DNA of 64,000 nucleotides. It comes from Methylobacterium sp. J-076 (GTDB lineage: Bacteria > Pseudomonadota > Alphaproteobacteria > Rhizobiales > Beijerinckiaceae). Each line of letters starts with the position of its first letter. Position 1 is the stretch's first letter. The position numbers and the translations under genes are program-made. The notes under the pieces were generated by a model, which saw only the letters and a list, made by a program, of their open reading frames with translations, did not search any database and was not told the DNA's origin. The stretch is from the NCBI RefSeq assembly GCF_022829405.1, contig NZ_JAKSXW010000038.1:1-64000 (forward strand), in the 5' to 3' direction. Positions 40,156-56,646 of this stretch are shown in pieces.

Positions 40156-43100
40156 GCCGCCTGCAGGAAGACCTCGCCGACCTCGTCGGCGTCGCGGCCG
40201 GGTATACGGACGCCTTCGGAAAGCCCGTCGAGACGGACCTCGCCGTCCGCGTCGGGCTGCTGGCCGCCCTCGGCTTCGCCGTCGCCGACGAGGCCGAGCT
40301 GGCCGGGAGCCTGGACGCGGTCCGGGCCCTGCGCGGCAACCTCGTCCCGCCGCTCCTGCCGGTGGAGGCCCGCCGGGCCACCCGCATCCCCCTGCGCGTC
40401 TCCGGCGGCCAGAAGTCCCTGGTCTGGCGCCTCGTGGACGAGCGCGGCGCCGCCCGCGAGGGCCGGGCCGCCCTGGCCGGATCGGAGCCGGGCTTCGACC
40501 TGCCCCCGCTGACGCCGGGCTACCACCGGCTGACGGTGGCGGTGGGCGATGCGAAGGCGGAGGCCTTCGTGATCTCCGCGCCGCAGCGCTGCTGGCGCCC
40601 GAGCGCCTATGCCGAGGAGGCCGCCTGCGACTGGGGGCTGGCCGCCCAGCTCTACGGCCTGCGCTCGGCCGGCAACATCGGCATCGGCACCTATGCCGAC
40701 GCGGGGGAGGCGGCCCGCGAGGCGGCCCTGCGCGGGGCGGCGTTCCTGGGCCTCAGCCCCGTCCACGCCCTGTTCGGCTCGGACCGGACCAAGATCTCCC
40801 CCTACTCGCCCTCCTCGCGGCTGTTCCTCGAGACCCTGTTCATCGCCCCCCGGAACCTGCCGGGGCTGGCGGGCTCCCGCGCCGAGGCGTTGCTCGCCGA
40901 TTCCGCCCCCGCCATCGCCGCCCTCCGCGAGGCGGCGCTGGTCGACCACGCGGGCGTCGCCGCCGTGCTCGATCCGATCCTGCGCGCCCTCTGGGCCGAA
41001 TCGCCGGCCCGGGCCGGGACCGACGAGGCCTTCGCCCGCTTCCGGGCCGAGGGCGGCGAAGACCTCGCCTCGCACGCCACCTTCGAGGCCCTGTCCGCGC
41101 ATTTCCGGGGCCGGGGCGCCCACTGGCTGGGAGACTGGCCGGAGGAGTATCGCCGGGCCGGCACCGGAGCGGTGCGCGCCTTCGCGGCCGACCATGCGGA
41201 GGAGGTCGCCTACTTCGCGTGGCTGCAATACCTCGCCGACACGCAGCTCGCCGCCGCTGCCCAGTCCGCCGGGGAGGCGGGGATGCGGCTCGGCCTGTAC
41301 CGGGACCTCGCCGTCGGCGCCGACCGGGGCGGTTCGGAGATCTGGTCCCACCCCGAGCGGTTCGCCGACCGGGTGTCCATCGGCGCCCCGCCGGACCTGC
41401 TCGCCCCCAAGGGCCAGAACTGGGGCCTGCCCGCCTTCGACCCTCTGGAGATGGAGCGCGACGGGCTCGCCGCCTTCCGCGCCCTAGTCCAGGCCAACAT
41501 GCGCCATGCGGGGGCGATCCGCATCGACCACGCCTTCCAGCTCGCCCGCCTGTTCCTGATCCCCCTCGGCGACAGCGCCCATGCCGGCGCCTACGTCGCC
41601 ATGCCCTTCGAGCCGATGCTCGCGGTGCTGCGGCTTGAGAGCCACCGCAACAAGTGCCTCGTCATCGCCGAGGACCTCGGCACCGCCCCGGAGGGGTTCT
41701 CCGACGCCCTGATGCGGGCCGGCGTCCTCAGCTACCGCATCCTCGCCTTCGAGCGCGAGGGCGACGGCCGCTTCAAGGCCCCCGACGCCTACCCCCGCGA
41801 CGCGCTGACCGCCATCACCACCCACGACCTGCCGACCTTCGTCGGCTGGTGGCGCGGCGTCGATTCCGACACCCGCCAATCGCTCGGCCTCTACGACCAG
41901 GAGCGGGCCGAGGCCGAGCGGGGTGAGCGCGTAGTGGAGCGCCGCCGCCTCGCCGAGGCGCTGGCCTCGCAGCAGCTCCTGCCCGACGCCGAGCCCCCCG
42001 AGGCCGCGCCCTTCGAGGCCGCCGCCCGCTACCTCGCCCGCGCCCCCTCGGTGCTGACGGCCGTGCAGTACGAGGACGTGGTGTCCGAACTGGCCCAGGC
42101 CAACGTGCCGGGCTCGACGGAGGGCTACCCCAACTGGCGGCGCAAACTCGACCGGGACCTCACTGAGATCGCCGCCCCCGGCGGGCCGCTGGCCAAGCTC
42201 GCGGCCTCCCTCTCGGCGGAGGGCCGGGGCGCCCGCAGCGCCTCGCGGCTCGCCGACGCGCCCCCGCGGGCGACCTACCGGCTGCAGTTCCACAAGGACT
42301 TCACCTTCGCCGACGCGGAGGCCGTCGTCCCCTACCTCGCGCGGCTCGGCATCAGCCACGTCTACGCCTCGCCCCTGCAGAAGGCCCGGGCGGGCTCGAC
42401 CCATGGCTACGACATCGTCGACCACGGCGAGATCAACCCGGAGCTCGGCGGCGAGGAGGCGTTCATCCGCCTCGCCGGCGCCCTCCACGCCCACGGGCTG
42501 AAGCTCCTCCTCGACATCGTGCCCAACCACATGGGCGTCGGCGGGTCCGACAACCCGTGGTGGCTCTCGGTGCTGGAATGGGGGGCGCTCTCGCCCTTCG
42601 CCCACGCCTTCGACATCGATTGGCAGCGCCTCGGTGCCGGGCGCAACCTCGTTATCCCGTTCCTCGGCGAGCGCTACGGCGAGGCGCTGGAGAACGGCCT
42701 GCTGGAGTTGAAGTTCGACCCCGAGAAGGGCGCCTTCAGCGTCTGGCACTTCGAGCACCAGTTCCCCCTGCGGCCCTTCAGCTACCCGACGGTCCTGAGC
42801 CGGGTGCTGGCGGCCATCGGCGCCGTGGACGACGACACGACGGCCGAGCTGCTCGCCATCTCCGAGCGGCTGCGGGCCATGTCCCTCGACGGCGACGAGA
42901 CCCGCCGCCGGGACTTCCCGGAGGAGGCCGAGGACCTGAAGCGGCGCCTCGCCGCCCTCTACGGCGCCTCGCCCCTGATCCAGGAGGCGACCGGCCGGAC
43001 GCTCGCCCTGCTCAACGGCTTCAAGGGGCGCCCGGACAGCTTCGGCTCCCTGCACCGGCTGCTGGAGGCGCAGGCCTACCGGCTCGCCCACTGGCGGGTG

Positions 43101-45053
43101 GCGTCGAGCGACATCAACTATCGCCGCTTCTTCGACGTGAACTCCCTGGCGGGTCTCCGGGTCGAGAAGTCCGACATCTTCCACCGCTCCCACGAGACCG
43201 TCTTCCGCCACGTCCGCGACGGCCGGATCGACGGGCTGCGCATCGATCACATCGACGGGCTGGCCGACCCGGCGGGCTATGCGAGGGCGTTGCAGGCCGC
43301 GGTCGGCCCCGGCTTCTACGTGGTGGTGGAGAAGATCCTCGAACCCGGCGAGCGCCTGCGACCCTGGCCGGTGGCCGGCACCACCGGCTACGACGTGCTG
43401 AACCAGCTCGACGGGGTGCTGGTCGACAAGGGCAAGCAGACCAAGGTCCGCCGCCTCTACGAGTGGGCGACGGGCATGGACGAGCCCTACGGCGTGCAGC
43501 TGCGCGCCGCCAAGGCCGAGATCCTGGAGATCAGCTTCGCCAGCGAGCTCGAGGTGCTGACGAGCGACCTGAAGGAGGTCGCCGACGCCGACCGGCGCAC
43601 CCGCGACTTCACCGTCAACGCGCTCCGCCGGGCGCTGATCGAGATCATCGCCCGCTTCCCGACCTACCGCAGCTACCTGCCCGCCGAGCTGGAGGAGGGC
43701 GAGGTCGAGCCGGAGGACGTGCGGCTCATCGAGGGGGCGGTGGCCAAGGCCAAGCGCTGGTCGAGCCTGCCCGACCGGTCGGTCCACGACTTCGCCCGGG
43801 ACGTGCTCCTCGGCCGGGTCGAGACCTCCGGCCCCGCCCGGCCCGATCCGCGGGTGGTGCTGCGCTTCCGCCGCCGGTTCCAGCAGCTCACCGGCCCGGT
43901 CATGGCCAAGAGCCTGGAGGACACGCTGTTCTACCGCTACGCGGCGCTGCTCGGGCTCAACGAAGTCGGCGGCGATCCGGGGGAGTACGGCATCGACGCC
44001 GAGCACTTCCACGACCTCCAGGCCGCCCGCGCCCGCGACTGGCCGAACGCCATGATCGCCACCGCCACCCACGACACCAAGCGCGGCGAGGATGCCCGCT
44101 CGCGGCTGCTGGCCCTCTCCGAGATGCCGGAGGGCTGGGCCGGCGCCTGGGACCTCTGGCAGAAGACCGCCGGCCCGCACCTCTCGCGGATCGACGGCGA
44201 GCCCGCCCCCGACGCCAACGACCAGTGGATGTTCTTCCAGGCGATCCTCGGCGCGTGGCCGCTGGAGCTTCTGGAGGGCGAGGATCGGCAGGCCGCCGAG
44301 TCCTTCCGCGACCGGCTCTGCGCCTATGCCGAGAAGGCGATGCGCGAGGGCAAGCGCCGGTCGAGCTGGGTCAACGTGGACGAGACCTACGAGGGCACCG
44401 TCCGCAAGCTGTTCGAGGCGATCATCGCCCCGGGCTCGGACTTCCTGCGGGAGTTGCGGCCCTTCGCCCGGCGGCTCGCCCATCTCGGGATGCTCTCGGG
44501 CCTCGGCCGGACGGTGCTGAAATGCACCCTGCCGGGCCTGCCCGACACCTACCAGGGCACGGAGGTCTGGGACTTCTCCTTCGTCGATCCCGACAACCGC
44601 CGCCCGGTGGACTACGCGGGCCTGACGCGGATGCTCGACGGCGAGGGCGAGCTGGCGCCCCTCCTGGCCGAGTGGCCGGACGGGCGGGTGAAGCAGGCGA
44701 CGCTCCACCGGCTCCTCGCCCTGCGGGCCGCCCGGCCGGACTTCTTCGCCCGGGCCGGCTACGAGCCGGTCCAGGCGTCGGGGGAGAAGGCCGGCCACGT
44801 GCTGGCCTTCCGCCGGACGGACCTGGACGCCGCCGGGGAGGGGGACCTGATCGTCGCCGTGCCGCGGCTGTTCTCCGGGCTCGTCGGGGAGGGCGTGTGG
44901 TCGGGCGAGGCCTTCGCCGGCACGGTGCTCGCCCTCGGGGCGGGGACCCGCTGGCGGGACGTCGTCACCGGCCGGGAGGTCGAGGGGGAGGGCGCCGAGG
45001 CGAGCGCCCTGTTCCGCGACCTGCCTTACGCGGTGTTGCGCCGGGTGGGGTGA
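40152..45053 (+). CDS. malQ-treY: Fused 4-alpha-glucanotransferase (MalQ) and maltooligosyl-trehalose synthase (TreY)
   Basis: 1633 aa in one frame. Residues 1 to about 700 are a GH77 amylomaltase with an N-terminal extension and the triad Asp459 (RIDHAFQL), Glu507 (IAEDLGTAP) and Asp559 (TTHDLPTFVGWW). From about 705 a complete GH13_26 TreY begins (ATYRLQFHKDFTF, GISHVYASPL) with Asp1032 (GLRIDHIDGL), Glu1060 (VVVEKILEPGE) and Asp1308 (ATHDTKRGED). MalQ disproportionates maltodextrins; TreY turns the reducing end of a chain into a trehalose unit. The fusion would hand lengthened chains to TreY, recycling short leftovers. All six catalytic residues are intact. It is coupled to treZ, and a palindromic element starts right after its stop codon. 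Confidence 0.95.
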   Translation: MSRLQEDLADLVGVAAGYTDAFGKPVETDLAVRVGLLAALGFAVADEAELAGSLDAVRALRGNLVPPLLPVEARRATRIPLRVSGGQKSLVWRLVDERGAAREGRAALAGSEPGFDLPPLTPGYHRLTVAVGDAKAEAFVISAPQRCWRPSAYAEEAACDWGLAAQLYGLRSAGNIGIGTYADAGEAAREAALRGAAFLGLSPVHALFGSDRTKISPYSPSSRLFLETLFIAPRNLPGLAGSRAEALLADSAPAIAALREAALVDHAGVAAVLDPILRALWAESPARAGTDEAFARFRAEGGEDLASHATFEALSAHFRGRGAHWLGDWPEEYRRAGTGAVRAFAADHAEEVAYFAWLQYLADTQLAAAAQSAGEAGMRLGLYRDLAVGADRGGSEIWSHPERFADRVSIGAPPDLLAPKGQNWGLPAFDPLEMERDGLAAFRALVQANMRHAGAIRIDHAFQLARLFLIPLGDSAHAGAYVAMPFEPMLAVLRLESHRNKCLVIAEDLGTAPEGFSDALMRAGVLSYRILAFEREGDGRFKAPDAYPRDALTAITTHDLPTFVGWWRGVDSDTRQSLGLYDQERAEAERGERVVERRRLAEALASQQLLPDAEPPEAAPFEAAARYLARAPSVLTAVQYEDVVSELAQANVPGSTEGYPNWRRKLDRDLTEIAAPGGPLAKLAASLSAEGRGARSASRLADAPPRATYRLQFHKDFTFADAEAVVPYLARLGISHVYASPLQKARAGSTHGYDIVDHGEINPELGGEEAFIRLAGALHAHGLKLLLDIVPNHMGVGGSDNPWWLSVLEWGALSPFAHAFDIDWQRLGAGRNLVIPFLGERYGEALENGLLELKFDPEKGAFSVWHFEHQFPLRPFSYPTVLSRVLAAIGAVDDDTTAELLAISERLRAMSLDGDETRRRDFPEEAEDLKRRLAALYGASPLIQEATGRTLALLNGFKGRPDSFGSLHRLLEAQAYRLAHWRVASSDINYRRFFDVNSLAGLRVEKSDIFHRSHETVFRHVRDGRIDGLRIDHIDGLADPAGYARALQAAVGPGFYVVVEKILEPGERLRPWPVAGTTGYDVLNQLDGVLVDKGKQTKVRRLYEWATGMDEPYGVQLRAAKAEILEISFASELEVLTSDLKEVADADRRTRDFTVNALRRALIEIIARFPTYRSYLPAELEEGEVEPEDVRLIEGAVAKAKRWSSLPDRSVHDFARDVLLGRVETSGPARPDPRVVLRFRRRFQQLTGPVMAKSLEDTLFYRYAALLGLNEVGGDPGEYGIDAEHFHDLQAARARDWPNAMIATATHDTKRGEDARSRLLALSEMPEGWAGAWDLWQKTAGPHLSRIDGEPAPDANDQWMFFQAILGAWPLELLEGEDRQAAESFRDRLCAYAEKAMREGKRRSSWVNVDETYEGTVRKLFEAIIAPGSDFLRELRPFARRLAHLGMLSGLGRTVLKCTLPGLPDTYQGTEVWDFSFVDPDNRRPVDYAGLTRMLDGEGELAPLLAEWPDGRVKQATLHRLLALRAARPDFFARAGYEPVQASGEKAGHVLAFRRTDLDAAGEGDLIVAVPRLFSGLVGEGVWSGEAFAGTVLALGAGTRWRDVVTGREVEGEGAEASALFRDLPYAVLRRVG

Positions 45054-45246
45054 GCACCCCTCGCCCGCTTGCGGGGAGAGGGTTTTGCCGACCTCGTCGT
45101 CGGCACAACGAGGCGGCAGCCGGGGGTGAGGGGGCTTCCCGCAGGAGGCTTGTCCGGGAAGCCCCCACACCATCGCCCTCCGGGCTGGCCTCGCCCCCTG
45201 CGAGGGGGGCTCGGCCCTCTCCCCGCCAGCGGGGAGAGGGGGGTGC
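45054..45246. repeat. 193-bp palindromic element with nested hairpins (MITE/REP-like)
   Basis: The element begins with the base after the malQ-treY stop codon. Its ends are imperfect inverted repeats: GCACCCC...TGCGGGGAGAGGG at the left (45054-45082) and CCCTCTCCCC...GGGGTGC at the right (about 45214-45246). A second perfect stem inside pairs GGGGGCTTCCCG (about 45130) with CGGGAAGCCCCC (about 45155). No coding frame is supported. It occupies most of the 300-bp gap before the amylase-GlgE gene; the remaining 107 bp hold the ribosome-binding site of that gene. Confidence 0.7.
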
Positions 45247-45353
45247 TGAATGACCCGGGATCGTCACAGGTCCCGGGCTAGGGCAGGGCACGCGTGAGGC
45301 CGGCACGTCACGCCGCGTTAAGCGTTAGCGAGCAAGCAGGAGAGACGATCCGC

Positions 45354-48734
<3,381 letters not shown>

Positions 48735-48831
48735 AGCCACCCGTGGCACCTGCGGCGGTCTCGACGACCGCCCGGCCGCCGGCCGCCCTTTCGGCCGGTT
48801 CCTTCGATCTCACCGATGAGGCAGCGACGCG

Positions 48832-52100
<3,269 letters not shown>

Positions 52101-52104
<4 letters not shown>

Positions 52105-54377
52105 CGGTGACCGACGAGACCTTCGCGCCGCGGGCCGGGGAGGGAGCCTCCGGCTCCGCCGCAGGGTCCGAGCGCGCCGCGTCCCCTGCGATCCCGACCG
52201 TCCACCCGGATGCGATCGCCGGGATCATGGCCGCCAGCCACGGCGACCCCTTCTCCGTGCTCGGGCCGCACCGCGTCGGCCCCGGCCACTGGGAGGTGCG
52301 CGCCGTGCTGCCGGAAGCCCGGGCGGCGAGCCTCGTGATCGACGGGCGCAGGGTGCCCTTCGAGAAGCGCCACGCCGAGGGCTTCTACGTCGCCCGCGTC
52401 GAGGGCGAGGGCCGCCCGCTCTACGAGATCGAGGTGGAGGCGTGGGACGGCTCCACGAGCCGCCGCTTCGACCCCTACGGGTTCGGCTCGTCCATCGAGC
52501 AGTACGACGTCGCCGGCCTGCGCGAGGTCGGCACCAACCTCGTCTACCGCATCCTCGGCGCCCAGTCCGGGCGCCTCGACGGGATCGACGGGTTCCGCTT
52601 CGCCGTCTGGGCCCCCAACGCCAAGAAGGTCAGCGTAGTCGGCGACTTCAACGAGTGGGACGGCCGCCGCCACCCGATGCGCCTGTGGCAGGACGGGGGC
52701 GTGTGGGAACTCTTCGTCCCCGGCCTCCAGCCGGGCGGGCGCTACAAGTTCGAGATCCGCGGGCCCGACGGCGCCCTGATCCCCCTCAAGGCCGACCCGG
52801 TCGCCTTCGCGGCCGAGCACCCGCCCTCCACCGCCTCGCTGCTGAACGGCCTCAGCACCTTCGACTGGCGGGACGACGGCTGGATGGGCAGCCGCGGCGC
52901 CAAGGATCCGCGCCACGCCGCCATCTCGATCTACGAGGTCCATCTCGGGTCGTGGATGCGGGTGCCGGAGGAGGGCAACCGCTACCTGACCTACAAGGAG
53001 CTGGGCGAGAGGCTGATCCCCTACGTCAAGGAGATGGGCTTCACCCATATCGAGATGCTGCCGATCACCGAGTACCCGTTCGACGGGTCCTGGGGCTACC
53101 AGCCGGTCTCGCTCTTCGCGCCCACCAGCCGCTTCGGCACCCCGGAGGAGTTCGCCGCCTTCGTGGACACCGCCCACGAGGCGGGGATCGGCGTGATGCT
53201 CGACTGGGTGCCGGGCCACTTCCCCCTCGACGCCCACGGCCTCGGCCTGTTCGACGGCACGCATCTCTACGAGCATGCCGACCCGCGCCAGGGCTTCCAC
53301 CAGGATTGGGGCACCTACATCTACAATTTCGGGCGGACCGAGGTGGCCTCCTTCCTCGCCGCCAACGCCCGGTTCTGGCTGGAGCACTACCACCTCGACG
53401 GCCTGCGCGTGGATGCCGTCGCCTCGATGCTCTACCTCGACTATTCCCGGCGGCAGGGGGAGTGGATCCCCAACCGCTACGGCGGCAACGAGAACCTCGA
53501 CGCCATCGACTTCCTGCGCAAGACCAACGAGGCCACCTACAGCCACGCCCCCGGCACGATCACCGTGGCCGAGGAATCCACCTCGTGGCCCGGCGTCTCG
53601 CACCCGACCTACACGGGGGGCCTCGGCTTCGGCTTCAAGTGGAACATGGGCTGGATGCACGACACCCTGCATTTCATGCAGGAGAACCCGATCCACCGCC
53701 GCTACCACCACCACAACCTCACCTTCGGGTTGCTCTACGCCTTCTCCGAGAACTTCATCCTGCCCCTGTCCCACGACGAGGTGGTGCACGGGAAGGGTTC
53801 GCTGCTCAACAAGATGCCGGGCGACCGCTGGCAGAAGTTCGCCAACCTGCGCGCCTATTACGGCTTCATGTGGGGGCATCCCGGCAAGAAACTGCTGTTC
53901 ATGGGCGGCGAGTTCGGCCAGGAGCGGGAGTGGAACCACGATTCCAGCCTCGACTGGCACCTGCTGGACGATCCCCTGCACAAGGGCGTCAAGGACGTGG
54001 TGCGCGACCTCAACCACCTCTACCTGTCGTCGCCGGCCCTCTACAGCCGCGATGCGGACCAGGCCGGCTTCCAGTGGCTGGTCGCCGACGATCAGGACAA
54101 CAGCGTCATCGCCTGGGCCCGCAAGGGCGCGGGCGGCGAGATCGCCGTCGTGGTGTCGAACTTCACCCCGGTGCCGCGGGAGGGCTACCGCGTCGGCGTG
54201 CCGGCGGGGGGCTTCTACCGGGAGGCGTTCAACTCCGATGCCGGCCAGTACGGCGGCTCGAACGTCGGCAACATGGGCGGGTGCGAGGCGCAGGGGGAGC
54301 AGAGCCACGGCCAGCCGCATTCGCTGAGCCTGACGCTTCCGCCGCTCTCGACGATGATCTTCCTGCGGGAGGGGTGA
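52101..54377 (+). CDS. glgB: 1,4-alpha-glucan branching enzyme
   Basis: 758 aa. An N1 beta domain with [11 protein letters not shown] and a CBM48 domain ([20 protein letters not shown], in part) precede the GH13_9 barrel with nucleophile Asp438 ([17 protein letters not shown]), acid/base Glu491 (VAEESTSWP) and Asp559 ([10 protein letters not shown]). The first 30 residues are Ala/Ser/Gly-rich and probably disordered. It cuts alpha-1,4 chains and re-attaches them by alpha-1,6 bonds, finishing polymer made by either GlgE or GlgA. It is translationally coupled to the TreS-maltokinase gene and is the last plus-strand gene of that run. Confidence 0.97.
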
Positions 54378-54384
54378 GCCTCCG

Positions 54385-54813
54385 TCAGCGCCCGGTGACG
54401 CTCGAGCGCCGGGCTCTGATCAGTGTCTGCATGTGTGCCAGCACGTCCCGGAAGAAGGCCTTCGTCAGCGTCCCGTAGACGAAGGTGACGGGATCACGGC
54501 CGGGGACATCGCGCAGATCGGGGCCCGGCCAGTGGAACGTGTTGACGTCGGTCAACACGACCCATTGTCTTTGCTCGTCGAGGCCGAGGCGTTCGCGAAG
54601 CGCGGGCGGGATCTCGATCCCGACGGCCGGCGCTTCCGGCTCACGATGCGTGATCGGGACGACCACGCACTGCCCCTCTCCGGGGCGCTTGGCGATCACC
54701 AGGGCCACAGGGCGGTCCTTGCTGCCCTCCGTGCGACCGAGCCGAGCCTCGTGCGACCAGAGATAGGCGTAGCGGATGACGGTGCCTGCGCCGGGGATGT
54801 CCTGAGGGATCAT
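54385..54813 (-). CDS. PemK/MazF-like toxin candidate
   Basis: 142 aa from the ATG at 54813 (the frame is open to 54861). Beta-rich N-terminal stretches GTVIRYAYLWSHEAR, DRPVALVIAKRPGEG and VVVPITHREP correspond to the conserved strands of PemK/MazF-type mRNA interferases (strand, basic loop, PVALVI, VVPITH). The middle LTDVNTFHWPGPDLRDVPG and a long C-terminal helix make it longer than MazF (about 110 residues). The partner antitoxin gene ends 16 bp upstream. The predicted role is sequence-specific RNA cleavage held in check by the antitoxin. The gene is convergent with glgB, eight bases apart. Confidence 0.78.
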   Translation of the reverse strand: MIPQDIPGAGTVIRYAYLWSHEARLGRTEGSKDRPVALVIAKRPGEGQCVVVPITHREPEAPAVGIEIPPALRERLGLDEQRQWVVLTDVNTFHWPGPDLRDVPGRDPVTFVYGTLTKAFFRDVLAHMQTLIRARRSSVTGR

Positions 54814-54829
54814 GATCGGCGTGTCCGGC

Positions 54830-55081
54830 TCACTCCTCCAGAGTGGGCGGCACCGTCGCATCGAGGATGGCCTGGGCGACCTCCTCCGGAAGCTCCGTCA
54901 GGGAGTAGGCCTGCCGGTCGCGCTCCCGGAGGCGGACGAACTCCTCGTAGGCGATCAGCACGGTCTTCGGACGGCCATGCTTGCTGACGACGATCGGTGC
55001 GCGGATGGCCTCGTCCTGGAAGAAGCCGTTTCGCTTGGCGAAATCCGTGGCGTCGGCGTCGAGGGTCGCGAACAGATTCAT
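54830..55081 (-). CDS. Phd/YefM-family antitoxin
   Basis: 83 aa from the ATG at 55081 (an in-frame start at 55105 is possible). The sequence follows the Phd/YefM plan: an N-terminal strand-helix (DATDFAKRNGFFQDEAIRAP, in part), PIVVSKHGRPKTVLIAYEEFVRL as the dimer core (PIVVSKHGRP, VLIAYEEF), and an acidic C-terminal tail (ILDATVPPTLEE) that would cover the toxin. Members repress their own operon and neutralise the toxin. It lies 16 bp before the PemK-like gene on the minus strand, between glgB and glgA. Confidence 0.85.
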   Translation of the reverse strand: MNLFATLDADATDFAKRNGFFQDEAIRAPIVVSKHGRPKTVLIAYEEFVRLRERDRQAYSLTELPEEVAQAILDATVPPTLEE

Positions 55082-55158
55082 GACAGGTGGGCCCGGTCGC
55101 GCCACATCCGGCGCTCACTCTCCGTAATTTACGGATTTCGTGAGGACCCACAAGGTCG

Positions 55159-56646
55159 TTACACCGCGCTCCAGCGCAGGGCGACGTTGTTGCCGATCGC
55201 CCTGGCGTAGAGGTCGGCGTAGCCGTCCGCGGCCCGGTCCCAGCCGAAGCGGGCGGCCATCGCCTTGCGGCGCATGGCGTTGAGGCGCTTCTTCTGGGCG
55301 AAGGCATCCAGGGCCCGGCGCACCGCGCCGGTGAGCCCGGTCGGGGAGGGCTCGGTAAAGGCGAAGCCGGTCGCCCCGTCCTCGACCGTGTCGGCGAGGC
55401 CGCCGGTCTGGCGCACGATCGGCAGGGAGCCGTAGCGCTGGGCGTACATCTGCGCGAGGCCGCAGGGCTCGAACCGCGAGGGCATCAGCAGGAAGTCGCT
55501 GCCCGCGAAGATCCGCCTCGCCTGCCCCTCATCGAAGCCCACATGCACGCCGACCTGGTCGGCATGGCGCTTGGCGAAGCCGCGCAGGGCGCCCTCGAAG
55601 CGGCCCTCGCCCTGGCCGATCACCACGAGCTGGCCGCCCTCGGCGACGATGGTCTGGGCCGCCTCCAGGCTGAGGTCGATGCCCTTCTGGTGGACCAGCC
55701 GCGAGACGATGGCGAAGAGCGGCCCGCGCGAGACCGCCATGCCGAAGTTCCGGCGCACCGAATCCGCGTTGGCGCGCTTGCCCTTCCAGTCGTCCGCCTC
55801 GAAGGGCAACGCGAGGTGCGGGTCGGTGCGCGGGTCCCAGGATTCGTCGATGCCGTTCAGGATGCCGGCGAGGCGCCCCTGGCCGGCGCGGACCCGCAGC
55901 AGCCCGTCGAGGCCGCAGCCCATCTCCGGGGTCAGGATCTCCCGGGCATAGGTCTCGCTCACCGTCGTGACGTGCGAGGCGTAGTACAGCCCCGCCTTCA
56001 GGAACGAGAGCTGCCCGTAGAACTCGCAGCCATCGACCTGGAACGCCGCATCCGGCACGCCGATCCGGTGCATCCCGTCCCGGGGGAACAGGCCCTGGTA
56101 GGCGAGGTTGTGCACCGTCAGCACGCTCGGCAACCGCACGCCGCGCCATGCGAGGTAGGCGGGCGCCAGGGCCGCCTGCCAATCGTGCAGGTGCAGGAGG
56201 TCGGCCGCCCAGTCGGGATCGGTGCCGAGCGCGAGGTCCGCCGCGGCGAGGCTCAGGCGGGCGAAGCGGATGTCGTTGTCGGCGAAGTCCCCCGAGGCGT
56301 CGCCGTAGGGCGTGCCGGCCCGCTCGTAGAGCTCCGGCGCGATCAGGACGTAGACCCGCAGGCCGTCGGGCGTCTCGGCGAGGCCGAGATCGCAGGCCGG
56401 GATGCCGGCCAAGCCATCGAGCCGGGCCACGATCGGCATGTCGGGGAAGGCCGCCCGCACCTGCGGGTAGCCGGGGATGAGGACGCGGACGTCGTAATGG
56501 GTGCGCAGGGCCCGGGGCAGGGCGGCCGAGACCTCGCCGAGGCCGCCGGTCTTCACGAAATCGGCCATCTCGGGGGTGGCGTAGAGAACCCGCCTGCCCA
56601 TCGGCCGGTGACTTACCGGGGGCTTGTAGGCCCGCGTCTCGGACAT
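55159..56646 (-). CDS. glgA: Glycogen synthase (GT5)
   Basis: 495 aa from the ATG at 56646; ATGs at 56682 and 56601 are alternatives and none has a strong ribosome-binding site. GT5 signatures are ATPEMADFVKTGGLGEVSAALP (the KTGGL loop, Lys32), HLHDWQAAL, TVHNLAYQGLFP, VSRLVHQKGIDL and the C-terminal PSRFEPCGLAQMYAQRYG with the catalytic glutamate. It elongates alpha-1,4-glucan from ADP-glucose. GlgC, which makes ADP-glucose, is not in the window; in some bacteria GlgA-type enzymes instead make maltose-1-phosphate (GlgM), but those belong to GT4, not GT5. A candidate EcfG promoter lies at 56765-56790. Confidence 0.95.
   Translation of the reverse strand: MSETRAYKPPVSHRPMGRRVLYATPEMADFVKTGGLGEVSAALPRALRTHYDVRVLIPGYPQVRAAFPDMPIVARLDGLAGIPACDLGLAETPDGLRVYVLIAPELYERAGTPYGDASGDFADNDIRFARLSLAAADLALGTDPDWAADLLHLHDWQAALAPAYLAWRGVRLPSVLTVHNLAYQGLFPRDGMHRIGVPDAAFQVDGCEFYGQLSFLKAGLYYASHVTTVSETYAREILTPEMGCGLDGLLRVRAGQGRLAGILNGIDESWDPRTDPHLALPFEADDWKGKRANADSVRRNFGMAVSRGPLFAIVSRLVHQKGIDLSLEAAQTIVAEGGQLVVIGQGEGRFEGALRGFAKRHADQVGVHVGFDEGQARRIFAGSDFLLMPSRFEPCGLAQMYAQRYGSLPIVRQTGGLADTVEDGATGFAFTEPSPTGLTGAVRRALDAFAQKKRLNAMRRKAMAARFGWDRAADGYADLYARAIGNNVALRWSAV

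Noticed and set aside
41484..45173. 1229-codon open frame opposite the MalQ-TreY gene, and similar long antisense frames across the block
   Set aside because: Composition is dominated by Gly, Val, Arg, Glu and Ala with no motifs; each lies opposite an intact enzyme with catalytic residues in place.
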